Source of the DNA: Undaria pinnatifida | Lineage: Eukaryota; Sar; Phaeophyceae; Laminariales; Alariaceae | Direction: 5' to 3' | Assembly: GCA_012845835.1 (NCBI GenBank) | Contig: JABAKD010000025.1 | Span: 29,147,761-29,211,760, forward strand | Length of the DNA stretch: 64,000 nucleotides | Shown: positions 32,034 through 46,554 of the stretch, in pieces | How positions within the stretch are numbered: position 1 is the stretch's first letter | Layout of the letters: the number at the start of each line of letters is the position of its first letter | Made by a program: the position numbers and the translations under genes | Notes under the pieces: generated by a model | What the model saw: only the letters and a program-made list of their open reading frames with translations | Told to the model about the DNA's origin: nothing | Database searches by the model: none

Positions 32034-35000
32034 ATGGCGGCTGTCGACCCCCGAACACCCACCATGACCACGGCGTTAGAGGTTGTCAAAGGAGCTCTGG
32101 CTGCTGTAATCGGTTTTCCGATAGGAAAGTCTACGATCGGCAGCCGCATTAGCGAGGGCAACAAGGCTCGCATCACCGTGGTGAGTTGGAGTAGAGTAGA
32201 AGCACTCTTAGGGCGAAGTACGAGAGCGATCAGGTTTCTAGGCATAGCGGTGCAGGTGTACGCACGACGCCAAAAGGTGGAGGTATAATGGACGGGGCAC
32301 GTTTATTGCTCTTTTTTTGCTGGGCGTAGTATCACAGGTCGTGGCTCCGCTTGCGGTCGCTGTTCGTCGGACGGGCCACACACGGCGGTATCTACGCGTG
32401 AGTTCGTCGCAAGTGCTCTGAACAGCATTTGCCCCTTCCCAGTTTCCGTGGGAGGAATAAAAGCAGCAATCTAGGTAAGAGCTGTAATGCCAACGCAGGT
32501 GGCGGCTTGAGTGCGATGCCACCTGCAGATCGTGCTGGAGTACTGGTGTACCGGTGCTTGTGATGCGCTGTAACGTGTATACCTGCGCCGTACAGGTGGC
32601 GGCTTCAGTGCAATGCTACCTGCAGATCGTGCTGGTGTACTGGTGTACCGGTGCTGGTGACGCTCTGGAACGTGTATACCTGCCGCCGTACCGCAATTGA
32701 TTCGGCAAACCACCTTCCAGCAGGCCAAATCATCTTCCAGCATTCGCTATGTGCATCTCTGTCTCGAACGTTGTGGCTACATAATAACATACTTCGAAGT
32801 AATAACTCGTCTCTAATAGACTAATAGGAGGCATCGGCACGGACACTGGTTGTGCTGGGTGTAGATGGGTGGAGAGATCAGTGTGATGTGAAGTACGCAC
32901 ACCGCTACTTGTGGCGCCTGGGGACATCCCGGGATATCCTCATGGGTTTACGGCTGGTACCGACCGCTTATTTGCGTGCTGCCCCGTAAATGCTGTTTCG
33001 GCACACCTGACCTGAGAACGAACATCAATTTGAGACCACGTTCATTTGATAGCACGATTCGTTGTGTGTGGCATCTCCGGGTATACCGTGTCTGGTGTGG
33101 AGGCCTCACGCCCCGGTGGGATTGGGATGACAAGGAATAGCCGGGTGTAAACATGCACGGTGCCATTTACAGAGCCCTCCTGCTTTTAGATTACGTCAAC
33201 GGTGCTGACGGACGCACAACCAACCAACCAACAATCCAGCTAACAGCCAAACAAGTACCAGCCCCGTGTCTCACGTCATGTGCAAAGACGGGCACCGGAT
33301 GGAAAATAAACAGGTTAACGGCGTTTTTTGGAAACCCAGCAGGCATGTGTGATTACTCAGTTTTCAAAAACAAGAACTGGTAGTTTTAGAGGTCCAGTTA
33401 ACCGGTTACAAACATGCCGGTTTTAACCGGTTACCGGTTAAGCCGGAAAGCTGATTGACTTGTTTAAAACTAAAACGTGCCTGCAGCAGTGAGTAGCGTA
33501 TTTATAAACGTGACAGCGTAAAGGTTGGCTGATCCTATGTTGATTTTTTTTTTGTTCATCCCATTTATTATCCTCGCACCACTCTCGCCCTCCCTCCCAG
33601 TAGTAACTCAAGATCCGGGGGCACATAGCGGGCCCTCCTCCCCCCTCCCCACTACGTTACGCGCCTTCGTTTTTATTGCGAGAATAATTCGGCATTTCCT
33701 TCCCTCGTCGACTTGCGTCGGAGTGTATTGTACCTATTAAGTAGTCTACGAACATACGATTACAACCTGACATGAGGTGGATTGTGCGGGATAATCGACG
33801 TTGGGTCACCTCCTCCACACCCCACAAGGGTTTTATAACTAAAGCTGTGAGTCGGCAGGATTTCACCTCTAAAAACTAATCGGTAGGTCCCGTTAACCGA
33901 CTAGCTAACTTTAGTCGGAAAGTCGGCTGGCAAACCCAGGTGATGGCCAGCCGACTTGCCGACTCAAGTTAGGCGAGCGAAACGAGCCTATTAGCCCCCC
34001 CCGGCCGGGGAGGGGGCAGGCGCCTAAAAAGAAGAAAATGCATCCCATATGCAATCCGTCCTACATGTATGGAAACAAAATAAGTTGGGTGTTGAGCACC
34101 TTCGGGAAACAACTAATTACTAGTCTGACTACTAAGTAGTTGGTGACTTAAGTCGTGACGAATCACAGCTCTAGTTACAACACAAGTATACAGTGTGGTC
34201 GCCGTTTGGCCGTTCACACTGTAGGCTGAAACAATAATTGCTTCCAGGAGTAGCCGTTGCTCAGCTGTTAGTATGTCAATACTGGTCACTTCATCGCAGG
34301 AGGACACTGATCACGTTGTCGTCGGCAAGGGCGAAGGCATTTATAGTGTGCTTTTGGATGGCATCCAGCAGCTACATAGTCTTGTTGCGGATACGTCTTA
34401 AGAGTTACTAACTTTTTACGGTTGGAGAGTTTTGTACAATGCAGTCTGTGTGTTTAATGTTTTGTCCCGTTTACTTTCCACCTCAACTGGCGGGGGTTAT
34501 TTTACACTTGACAGTTTTGTTCTGGGCACAACCTGTGCTCACAGGCATTTTCCGTTCTCTCCCCGGTCCATGCCTCCAGTTAACTGTTACACTGCGCAGG
34601 ATTGATAGTTCGGAACATGGTGGAGGTTTTAGATCTTGTCATGTGGACTAAGAAGCAGGGCGACTGTTGCTTGTACTCGTCGCACGATGATAGCCGTGAC
34701 GGTGATTTGAGGACCGTTGAGAGCATGGGGTGTGCGAGTTTCTAGTTGTGGTGGTTTTGATGTAACCTGACGTCGTGCTCTGCCATAACAAGGACATTTC
34801 AGCTCATTGATTAAAACACGAAACATATCCACCTCGAAGAGACGCATTTTTGCGAACGGAGCCAAACACGCACTTGTGAGTATACCACAAGGTGCCACTT
34901 GATGGAAAACTAACCTGGTTTTCAATGTTATGGACGCTTTACCATAAAAAACCGATTAACCGGGTTCGGTTAACCGGTTAAAACCGGCTGTAAAAAAACG

Positions 35001-38000
35001 GTTAAACCGGTTATTTTTTGTAAAGAATAACGCCCTCTATCCGATTTTCGATTCTTCGAAAGTGCCGTCCGGGGCCCCTCTCTAGTCATATGCCGCCTGA
35101 AGATTTTGTCAACTCCCAACGGTCCATGTTAGGGAAGCGGAACCTCGGGGGTCTCGCTAGCTGATAGACTGAAGGGGAGGCCTTCGGAGTTTATCTGGTT
35201 CGGAGAAGCAAGGCAGTGTCTCGGACCAAGGAAGGAGAAAATGTAGAAAACAAGTGTCTTTATTGTTAATAAGTGCGGCCAAAATTGGTCGAAAACGAGA
35301 ACTGATGAGAGGGGGGCCGTCGGGGGCCGTGACGGCTGCCCCATCTGGGCCTACGTACGTACGCCAGCGGCGCAGAAGCGCGACTGCCGATCTTGTAGAC
35401 TGCGAGAGTCGCTCTGGCAGACGTATTCTGGGCCACAACCACCCGCAACGCACTGCCCTGTTGTGCTCAAACGCTCTCTGAAGCCACAACCTACCTATCC
35501 AATGGGATCTGGCAAACTGCATACCTCCCCGATGTACTTTCAATTCAACACAGCTCTGAACTAGATATCCTCTTGCCCAATCAAGTCTCTGCATACTGCT
35601 CTGCTCCCCCTGCCGCGTTTTCTCAGGTTACAGCCCTGCTACGTACGCCCATCGTTCTAACCGCACATGAGCGTTTAGGCATCCTCGTGTGAAAGGTGGC
35701 TCCAACGCTCTTGGAATGGCTCTCCCTATGTACCAAGCATCAAACTGCCTCGCAAATAATGTCGAAACCCAATCTCACCGCATCTAACGGGCGCAAGACG
35801 CGAAAATAACCAACCAGCACGCACATCTACCAAAAACCATGTTCCCAGCCAACCGACCAACCAACTAACCAACCATCCAACGAAGCTAACAACCACGTGT
35901 CAGATACCGCCTGATCCGCCTTTGGCAACTCCCAGAGCTACTTCCAAAGCTACTGACGGACGCAGAAATACCAAGATAATCAACCAACCAACCTACGACC
36001 AACCCCGTGTCGTATACCGCCTGGATAATCTGCGTATCTTCGGCAACTCCCGACGGTACTCTCAACCTACCAACCGACCGACCAACCCACCAATCATCGA
36101 TCCTTGTGTCCTCTACCGCTGGGCTTCTTTTTGGCAACTCCCAACGGTATTCCTAACGGTACCGATGGGTGCAGAAAACGGGCCGAGCGGAGGCGCCGAC
36201 GGCTGCACAGATGCAGAAGGTCGTTGACGTTGTGAGTGACGCCATCGCTAAGGACCTTCCATGTGGCCGGTTTTCCATGGAGAGGGGGGAGGCCGAGACA
36301 ACATATGCGTCCGCTATGTGAGCAAGCCAGGAAAGCAGAGTTGGGGTAGGACCGGGGGGGGGGGGGGACGAGGAGGCGGAGCGAGACATGGTTGCGCCAA
36401 CCCAATATATGAACTGATGATGGTGTGTCTTCTTGAGCGGAAATTCATGGTATGAGTTTCGACGAAATTCTCGATCTCCCAACTAAGGTGTCTTTTAAAT
36501 TTACATATACACAGGTACGACGTTGCGGAGCCCCCGGCGCATGTCACGGAGCTGAACCTGCTGTACATCGAGGGCCTCGTGCTGCACAGCCAGCTGCACC
36601 CTTGCCTGACGTCGACGGGAGGCGTTGGCAAGGTCGCCGTTACGAAGGTGTGGTGTGCGCTCCCCTAAAAATGCAGGATTGCCCGGCAAAAAAAATCCTG
36701 CAGGTCGTCGGTCAAATCATAATTGCAATATTGCACGTCGACCCAGGCTAACCCGACCCAAACCTGACCCTAACGCTAAGCCTAACCCCAACCCTCTGAG
36801 CGACGTTGGCAAGGTTGTGCTTACGAATATGCGGTCTGTGTGTCCCACGTCTCGCCCCTCGGGGCTAGCGAGACCCTTATTACGTGAGCTGCAAGTTGGG
36901 CAGGTGTTACGTACGGCTAGTTATTAGTCGCGGAGTAAACGCCAACTAGCTGACTTGACCGTTTTGTCAATGAACACCACACGCTGAGCCACACACTCGC
37001 CGGTCAGATTCACAGACGCAGTAACTAATTGTAATTCCCAGCCAACTAGTAAATTAGTCGGCGACTTATGGTCAGCCAACCTACAGTCCTAGCGGTTTGT
37101 GTCCCGCGTGCCGCGCCCTCGAGGCTAACGGAGCCCCCATCATGAGGTGCGCTCAAAATGAGAATAGTGGTGTACCGTGACCCACCAGGCCCGGTCGTTT
37201 GGTATGACGAGGCTGTAACCGTCACTGTTTTAAAACATTTTTTTGCCCCTGACATCCCAGCGGAGTTAGTTGTAGCTGGCCAGCAGTTGACTGGCCAGAC
37301 TTCTATACTCTTCCCACCGCGGAGTGTAGTGGCTGTCTTTTTACTCAATGTCTTTTACTACCAATACTGCAATAAAGTGGTCGGATTCCGCAATTGCAAG
37401 CGATATGTGTTCTCACTACCGTAACCACAAGCATGCACACCCTTTTCAGCGGAACCCACTGTATCTCTCCTTCCTCGTTTCCCACCCCGCGCGCACCCCC
37501 ACACAGCAAAAGTTCCGCATCAACAAACAAGAGCTGGAGGTAATGTTTGACGTCGAGCCCTCGGAGGCGGCGTTGGCAACACCGGTGGTGCCGCCGCAAT
37601 GTCCCCCCCCTGCGGCCGACGCCGTGGCACAGTTGAACACCGCCGAAGTCAGGGTGCACGCGGACGATGGTGCCGAAGGCGCTGTACAGGCTGGGGAGGG
37701 AGAGGAAGGGGGAGAGGGGGGACAGAAGGTTACTCCGTGGGAGGTGGAGGTGAGGGGGCCGTGCAGTTGGTGGTTGTTGTTTTGTTTTGGGGTCGTTGGT
37801 TGGGTTTTCCCTTCTGGTTGGCGTTTTTTAGGGGGATGGCGTTTTGCGCCTCTGGCGTGTTGACCCCTTGCCCGCTGCATACACATGTTTGTGGCACAAA
37901 ATGCGTGGAGTTCGTCAGGTACTGTTTCTACCTAGTTGTAGTGTATACGTACTTGAGTAAAAAAGGTTTGATAACCTGGTATATGCGTATCGTGCAGTAT

Positions 38001-41000
38001 GCATGGTCGGCTTGTGAAATTGTTAGCCGTTTTGGGACCCAGAGAAGGTGTCAAAACACCCGGATAAGTTTGGTCTCATCCAACGATTACGAGTATATAG
38101 TGTGAGCATGCAGCAGTACGGGTAGGTTGACGCTGCGCCCGTGTTAAACATACGACTCCTTGCATTGTGTCATGGTTTGAAGTACAAGCTAACGCTCTCC
38201 AACCAAGCGACTAGCATCGGAGCAGTGGCCGATGCTGTGATCGTCCTTTTTACTTGTCATTTTCTTGTCATAACTTTGCCACTCACACCCCAAAAGTCTT
38301 ACAACAAGGGTCGGGCACTGGCACAGTGTGTACTGGCTGTAGCTATCTACTATTCGAGCCTGCCAGTAGATGCTGGCGTCAAGTTTTCTACTGATTGAGC
38401 CTGCCAGTAGATGATGCCAGTAAGTTTGATCCTACGTACGTCCAAGAAACACGCCATGTTGGTTGTGACCAGAACTGAGCCTGCCCTTTACGGTTTTTAC
38501 GACTGACCATGGTCGGCGGCGACAACATCCCTCCCTATCCACCTGTGGTCCTACCCCCCATCCCCTGTCCCCTTCCCACCTTCCTTCCTTTCCATGATCA
38601 GCGGTGATAAACATCCCTCCGGATACTATCCCTGTCCCCTGTCCCCCGTCTCCTGTCCCCTGTCCCCGTTCCGCCTTCCGTCCAATCCATGGTCGGCGAC
38701 GACATGCCTTCTTATCCTTCCCCTGTCCTTTACTCCCTGTCCCCTACCCCATGCCCCCCATCCCCTTGTCCCTATCCCTTTTTTACCGCCCCCTGTCACC
38801 TGCCCCCTATTCCCAATCCCCTATCCTCGTCCCACTTTCCGCCCGTTCCGCAATCGACGATCAATGCATTCCTCCCCATCCTTCCCCTGTCTCCTACCCC
38901 ATTTCCTGTATCCCTTTCCCCCCATCCCGTCCCCCGTCCCCTATCCCCCACCCGCTGTCCCCATACTCTGTACCCTTCCTTGCTTCCTTCCTTTCCATGA
39001 TCGGTGACAAAATACGGGTACACCCCTAACATTTCCCTGTCCCTTATCCCCTATCCCTTGCCCCCCATACCCTATCTTCTATCCCCTGTTCCTCATTCCT
39101 TATCCCCCGTTCCCCGTCCCCTATCCCCTATGATATCCCTTGTCTCATGTCCCCGTCCCACGCGTCCCTCCTTATTCCAACCTGTTGAGAGATCAGGCGG
39201 ACGGGGAGGTGGACTACGAGAAGCTGGTGAAGTCTTTCGGGTCGTCGCTTATTACGGAGGACCTCGTGGCGAGAGTGGAGAGGGTCACGGGCCGACGGGC
39301 GCACAGGTTCTTGAGAAGGGGGCTGTTCTTTTCTCACAGGGATTTGACTCAGGTGTGCTATTAGTTGTAATTGTTGATGATTGTTGCTGATTTTTTTTCT
39401 GTTGTTCTTTTTGGTCGTTTGTCTGTTTATCCATTTGTTGTTTTCGTGTTTTGCTTTATTTGCGGTTTAAAAGCCCTCGTGTCGTGTTGTTTCTGGTGTT
39501 GTTTTTTGTTGCATTTCTTGATTGTTTCAGACTACGAGTACGAGTATTCTTGTACTTATTTCATTGCTGTGATTGCCCTTTTCTCATACCCTCCCTCCAT
39601 CCCTCGCTCCCTCCCTTTCTCCCTCTATCCCTCCCTCCTTCCCTCCCTCCGTCCCTCCGTCCCTCCCTCCCTCCCTCCCGCTCCCCCTCCCTCCCTCCCT
39701 CCCTCCCTCCCCCCCTCCCTCCTTCTCTCCGTTCCTCCCTCCCCGTGTTGTTGGGTGCTGCTGCTGTTTCTCTGTATGAAGATTCTGGACCTTTACGAGG
39801 CCGGTAAAAAATTCTACCTGTACACGGGACGGGGTCCATCCTCGGATGCCCTTCACCTCGGCCACCTCGTCCCCTTCCACTTCACCAAGTACCTGCAGGT
39901 GAACTTATAATATGAATAAGAACTCGCGCACACTATTAGTACGAGTATCTATTTTCCTCAAGATGGGCATGTACAGGGGGATGCACACGTACCGCTGCAG
40001 AAGCCTTTTGGTGGTGGTGGTAGTCGTGTTGTTGTTGAAGTTGAAGTTGAGGTTGATGTTGTTGCAGGTGGACCAAGACATGCTATTTGAAGTATGCTTT
40101 ATCGCGCACACCATGTATGATGTAATTTATTCAAGATGGATACGTGCAGGCACTACAGGAAGCATAAGTCTTTGTTGGTGATGCTGGTGCTGGTGCTGGT
40201 AGTAGAGGTTTTGCAGTTTGTTGCAGGTGAACCTACCAAAAAAGACATGGCAATGGATGGGCACTCGCCCACACAGTTTATTTCGTTTTCCTCAAGATGG
40301 ACATATGCAGGCGATATATACGTAGAAGACCCTTTGTTTCTGTCATGGGTGGACAATAGCGAGCATTTTTTTGTTGGATTTCCCCTCAAGGTGAACGTGT
40401 ACAGGCCGTATATATGTACGAGCGTTTTGGTGGTGGTGCTATTGCTTTGTTTTTTGTCATCCGTGGCTCGCTTGCATCATTGCCTCCGTTTTTTTTTTTA
40501 TTATTTTATCGTTCGTGGGCGTGGTTGCCTCTGTGTGTGCTTGTGCATTTTTTGTTTGGGGTGGGGCGCTACAGGAAGCGTTCAAGGTGCCGCTGGTGGT
40601 GCAGCTCACAGACGACGAGAAGTTCCTGTTCAAGCCGGACCTCAAGCTGGAGGATGTGAGTGCAACTCGGAAGTGTTTTTCCAGTTGAAGTGCACCGTCT
40701 GGCGTTGGTATCGGACTGGTGTTGTGTGGATGTCTTGCTGGTTTTGGCGATGGGTTGGTTTTGGTGTTGCGCTGGTGTTGGTGTTGGTGACGGCCGACGA
40801 TAAATTCCTTTTCAAGCCGAAACATTGGCCGGGAGACGAATGCAACCCGGAAACGTTGTGGTTGGTGACGTACACGCGTCTGGCGTTGTTGTTGAGTTGG
40901 GGTTGGCGTTGGTGTTGGTGGTGGTATTGTTGGTAGTATTGGTGTTGGCGGTGGTAGTGTTGATGTTGGTGTTGAATTGGGCTTGGGCTGGGTTGGGTGT

Positions 41001-44000
41001 TAGTGTTGGTGTTGGTGTGGATTGATGTTGATGTTTGTGTCGTGCAGGTGACGGACAAGAAATTCTTGTTTACGCCGGGCCTGAAGCTGGACGACGTACA
41101 ATCCGGAAGTGTGTGTATGTGTATCTCTGTGTGGTTTCAAATGGGTCCTCACGTCTGACGTTGGTGTCATCACTTGTTTTTCAGGTTGCTTCACCTCGGT
41201 CTTAAAACGGCTTACCCACGTATCTTATCTTCCGCGTGTTCGCCCACGCCTTACCCACGTATCTTATCTTCCGCGCGTTCGCCCACGCCCGTTTTATGCA
41301 TTTATACTCATGTTTTGGCTTTTTTTTCCCAGTGCCACCGGCTGGCGTACGAGAACGCAAAGGATATCATCGCGTGCGGCTTTGACCCCGAATCTACCTT
41401 CATGTTCAGTGATCTGGACTACATACAGCACATGTACCCGGTTGTGCTGAAGATCCAGAAGTGAGTACTTGGGCCATTTCACCGCAGAGGGGCGGGGGGG
41501 GAGGGTGGGGGGGCTACGATTGGTCGCAATATTTTCTGTATGACGGAGCTCCCCAACCCCTTTAGAACCCCTAAACCCCTCCCTATACTAATTCCAAGTA
41601 ATTTGTTCCCAAATACGGGTTTCCCGTGGTAAAGGCGTTAGAGTAGACGACAATGCCACACGGGACGGGGTGGGGTGGGAGGGGGGCGTAGTCATTTGTT
41701 GCTTTCCTCAGTCATTTGACCATTGACCACGCATCCCTCTCGAGACGGAACACCGTTGCTCCTCCTAAGGGCACTTCCTAACGGGGAAATTTTTAGGAAA
41801 AAAAAAATGATGAAAAAAAGGACAGCCGAATTGAAGAATAACAGAGGTTCATTGGTCAGATATTATAGCAGAAACTAGCAGTAGAGGTCCCGATAAACCC
41901 GTTTTGCTTTCTCGTTTTTTTTTTCAATGTCAAAACCATTTAAGTAATCGAAATTGGGTCAAAACTATTGAAATATGGGATGAAGAGCGCGAAGAGGAAC
42001 ATAAGGTGGCCGGTTTGCAGGCGCCCGGTGGGTGGGGTAGTGCGTGAGGCTGCCACGGTGCTTGTCCGCCGTCGGAGCCAGCATGTATGGGAATTCGCCG
42101 AGAATCGGTGTGCTGTGGCGGTTGAATTATCATGTCAAGTTGCACCGCGAGTTTTAGCTTGGAAGATCAACCATTTTCAGATTTCTTGAAACATATTTTT
42201 GGATGTCGTTTGGAAAGAACATGCTTTTTTTGTCAAAAAACGAAAGGGTCTTACCTTTTTCGTTTTTTTCCTTCGATTTTTTTTCCTTGTTCAACCGGGC
42301 CCTAATAGAAACACCAACCTTTGGGTGCTCACTACGTTTTTTCCTTATACTACGCAGAGAGGGGAGGGGTACGTTTGGCACAAAGCTACCGCCGCCTTCC
42401 AAGTCTCACCCCTCCCGCTACCTGCTGTTTCGCTTCGTGTTGTTTTTGAGTTGTCACCCACTCCCCTACCGCCTTCCATACTTCACATTTCCCACTACTG
42501 CTGATTTGTGTCCGACACGGGTGAGTTCTGTACAACCGGGTCCGAGGCATATTCGGTTTGACGGAGAGCCACATGGCTCGCAAGCGTTTCCCTGTGGGGC
42601 TTTTCATTTAACACCCCCACTCCCCCTCTACCGCCTTCCATGTTTACCTTTCCCACTACTGTTGTTTCTCTTCGTTTAGAGTTCCTTCTTACCCCCCCCT
42701 CCCCCCTCCGCGCTCCCGCCTTCCATGCTGATTTGTGTCGGACACAGATTGGTTACGTACAACCAGGTCCGAGGCATCTTCGGCTTCACGGAGAGCCATA
42801 ACATTGGCTGCCAGGCCTTCCCCGCGGTGCAGGCCGCCCCGTCGTTCTCCTCCGCGTTCCCCGTCCCCCTGGGAGGAACGCCCGATCGCCCTTGCCTCAT
42901 CCCGTGCGCCATCGACCAGGTGGGTGATGTTATGACCTGTTCTTCTCTGTGCTATACCGTTAATATATATACATAAAAAATACCCGCTTATGGGAATACT
43001 ACGGTGCGACGCAGTATGATTTAGTTTTTAAGGCAAATTCGCACGGTGCGGTGCGATTCGGTTTGGTAAAACAGCGCCGAACTGCGATGCACTGCACCGT
43101 AAGCCAAAACCGCACCTTGAAAAACCTTGTATATTTGTTGTGTACTCCGCTGCCACGCCTACCCTCCCACCCACTTATCATTATGTACTACTCCGTCGGT
43201 GGTGTTTGATAGGACGCTTACTTGTGCACAACTACGGACGTGGCGCCACATGAAAAAGTAGTATATATCTGGTATTTTGTTACCCGCTTTTTTATCTGTT
43301 GTTTTTGTGTACGACCCCGCGCCCCGCATACCCCCCCGCCTGGTTCTCTCTACGTATTGCCTTGCTGGTGGAGTTCGATAGGACACATATCATACATCCG
43401 CGTAACGAGGGATGTAGCGCCCCATGAAAAAATTAGAAATTCCTGGTGTATTTATACGGATCATGATCTAGATCATATAGATAAAATAGATCATCTATAT
43501 CATGTACAGTAGATCGTGTATCTGCCGTCAAGGGATGCTGTGTAGGATCTGCATATAGACATTAATAGTACAAATTCAGCTCTGGATATATTTGCTAGAT
43601 CATGCAGATGGTACGACTCCCACACGGTAACATGAGCTAGACCATACAGATCCTGAAGTAACTAGATCAAGCGGGGATCGGTGACCAGTCCGACATGTCC
43701 CGTTTTTCAATTTTGTATTTTTGTTGTGTACGGCCCCCATCACGGCTGCCCTCCCGCCTGATTATCTACGTAAAACCTCAGCCGCCAGCGGATGCATCGT
43801 AAATACGCCAACTATTATTAGGTATTAGCGGAGTTTCCACTTCCTCTTACTCGTAAGTGAAGAGCATTGAGCCGCTCGCCCGCGATTGGGATATGGAGCC
43901 CACTAGTATCTTGTTCATTCGCACTCGTACTCGCTACCCTGATTCTAGATGGGGAGAAATGCAATATGCCGGGAAACTCGGTTTGTCACTTCCCGTCGGT

Positions 44001-46477
44001 GTATTGTATATTCAAGTTGTAACTACAGTAGCTTACCACCACGAGTATCGGGGAACGTTGCAGGGAATGTTGCAAGGAATGTTCAGTGTAGGATGGACTG
44101 TCGGCCAGTACAGTAACCGGTGGAGTCTGCCTGCCTGCCTGCAGCACGGGCATTGTTCCGCACGAACCAGGTGACGGTCAACCCCATCTCGATCACTCCT
44201 TCTCTCCCATTCCGTCTCCTCCCTTTCTCCTTACCTCTTTTCTTTCCATTCGTTGTTTTTCACCTTGTGGCCATAAGCCCCACTTTCCACACTTTGTTAC
44301 GATTTTCTTCTCCATCACAAGTGATCTTCGCAGACACTTCGGTGCCACCTCTGCAGCTCTTACTCACAAGAGACAGAGCCTCGATACGCATCGTTGTATA
44401 TCCCGAAAATTATAGTATTAATACCAACACACGCCAACTTATAGCAATCAACTCCCAATAATTCCATTACGTCATAGGGCTACAGGTGAGGCTACGGTTG
44501 AACCTCGTTAGAACTGCATCTACGTTGTTTGGGACACACTAGTTCGAGGCTCCGGTAGAGCGTTCACTTTTTTGTTTTGTTTTTTTCCGGCAACTCAGAC
44601 GCACTCGAGAGAGTGACCGATTTGGTTTACGCTGCAAACAATCAAAATGCTGGTTTTCTCTAGTTCCTGGAAAAGATTGTGAGTGATTGACGTCGAAGCT
44701 CGTGCCTCACGTTGTCTGATGACAATCATAATAAATTTAATATCGTCTTGAACTAGAAATCACGAATACAGCAGCTGTCGGCCAGCTACTAGCAAGCTGT
44801 TCGCGTGTTCTACCAGTCTGCCAGCACCGTCCCGTGCTGTATTCACTTGGTATAGCCACTGGCGCAATCAACCAACACTACCATGCTAATGCAATCAATT
44901 TCAAAATCTTCATTCACAGTGTATGAACCAAAACGCGTACGAAATTCTCTCTCGCAACAAAACCAGGTTATTCTTGGTTCGGTTCCCAACCTTTATTAAC
45001 CTTCTCCTTTAATATGGTCTTGAACAATGATGAATAATGACAACTTACTATTACTAAAGACGGGTGGCCGGTGCATCACGCAGGTTGACAATATGAGTCG
45101 ACCCTACATTTGTCGAACTCACAGCTGACGTAGTTAAAACAATTTAATGAAAAAAATACTCTGTGGGACGCGATAAAATCGTTTGGGCTGGTCAATATTT
45201 CTTGCTCGATTACTTGCGCGATGGTCATTTGTTATTTTTCTCAAGATTTTTTCCATGTTACATATTGGGTTGTTTTTTTAAAACATGTTTCAAAGACGTC
45301 AGCTGTGAGTTCTAGATCAATTTTTAGGGTTGATACTCGTCTTTTTCGCGAGCTTGTTGATACACCGGCCGCTCGTTTTTACAGAAGTATTATCCTTTCA
45401 ATATGCATGACTCCTATGTAGTTATTTGTAAGTTCTGGTACCTGACAACGCTCGTTGGATCACCTATGCCCCCCCCCCTTTCACTTGTCTGGCACCCTCG
45501 GGATTTCAAGCCAACCTTAACGCCTTCGCTACTGGAAAGCCCTTATTTTTAACCAATTCGCTTCAAGTTAGTATAGGAAGGGATTTTGGGGCTCTAAAGG
45601 GTTGTAACCCGAAGGGTAACCTTGTAATCAAATATGGTCACGTCTGTTTATGAGTGGTCGGAGCTCGGTACTTGGTGAAAAAGTAATAAGTTCAACGTTA
45701 ATTTCCATGTTACCTACCACGTTAATGTATTCACCGAAGGGGAACCTTGTAATCAAGTATGGTAACGTCTGTTTTTGAGTGGTCGAATCTCGGTACTTAG
45801 TGAAAAAGCAACACATTCAACGTTAATTTCCATGTTACCTAACACGTTAATGTATTCACATTTCATTAGGGTTCTTACTGCAGGCTTCAATCATGGCTCG
45901 TCACGGGTCAGAAAGTGTTGGAATCTCATTTGTCGAGTCGGGTAGGGTCGGGAGGTTTCAAAGTATCACGGGTCGGGCCGGCCCCCACCGTGACACGATC
46001 CGATCCGCGAGATGGGATCTGACCCGTGAAATGTCCTGGTTTTAATGTCCATTATTACTATTGGTCAGATTTTTTCGGCAGTGAAAAACTTACTTGAGAA
46101 CCAGCGACCGGTGCATTACGCAGCTCTGGAATATATGAGTATCGACCCTCAATTTATCGAACTCACAGCGGGCGTGTTTAGAACATTTTTATAAGTTGGG
46201 GGTATCATACCGCCTGTACCATAGCCTTTTCGAATTACTCGGAATTAGAGTGGGATACTTTTGCAGCAGTAAAAGGGCCAAGAGCGGGGGTGTTTCAGGC
46301 AAAGTAGACCCCTCTTCAAACGGTATTTTTCTGAAGTCGGAACGGGTATTATATTACCAGGATGTTTTTAGTAGTAGTATGCCCGTGCCAAGCCGTTTTG
46401 CCTCTTGAGTCGGTATTTCTCAATCCTTTAGAGCCCCATGAAAAAATAATTTATACGCACAACCCGCCTGTTTATGT

Positions 46478-46554
<77 letters not shown>

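Noticed and set aside
33380-35020. AACCGGTTAA clusters as an operator or origin
   Set aside because: Two small clusters of a palindromic decamer in an intron; no spacing pattern or associated gene supports a function.
35157-35594. 145-codon minus-strand frame in synthetase intron 1
   Set aside because: Moderate GC-rich open frame but no conserved motif or splice partners; judged chance or an old element fragment.
40413-40659. 81-codon frame in the exon 7 region
   Set aside because: It is out of frame with the conserved [15 protein letters not shown] sequence of exon 7.
43857-44461. Two overlapping plus-strand frames of 105 and 113 codons
   Set aside because: They lie in synthetase intron 9, lack splice context, and encode no recognisable features.
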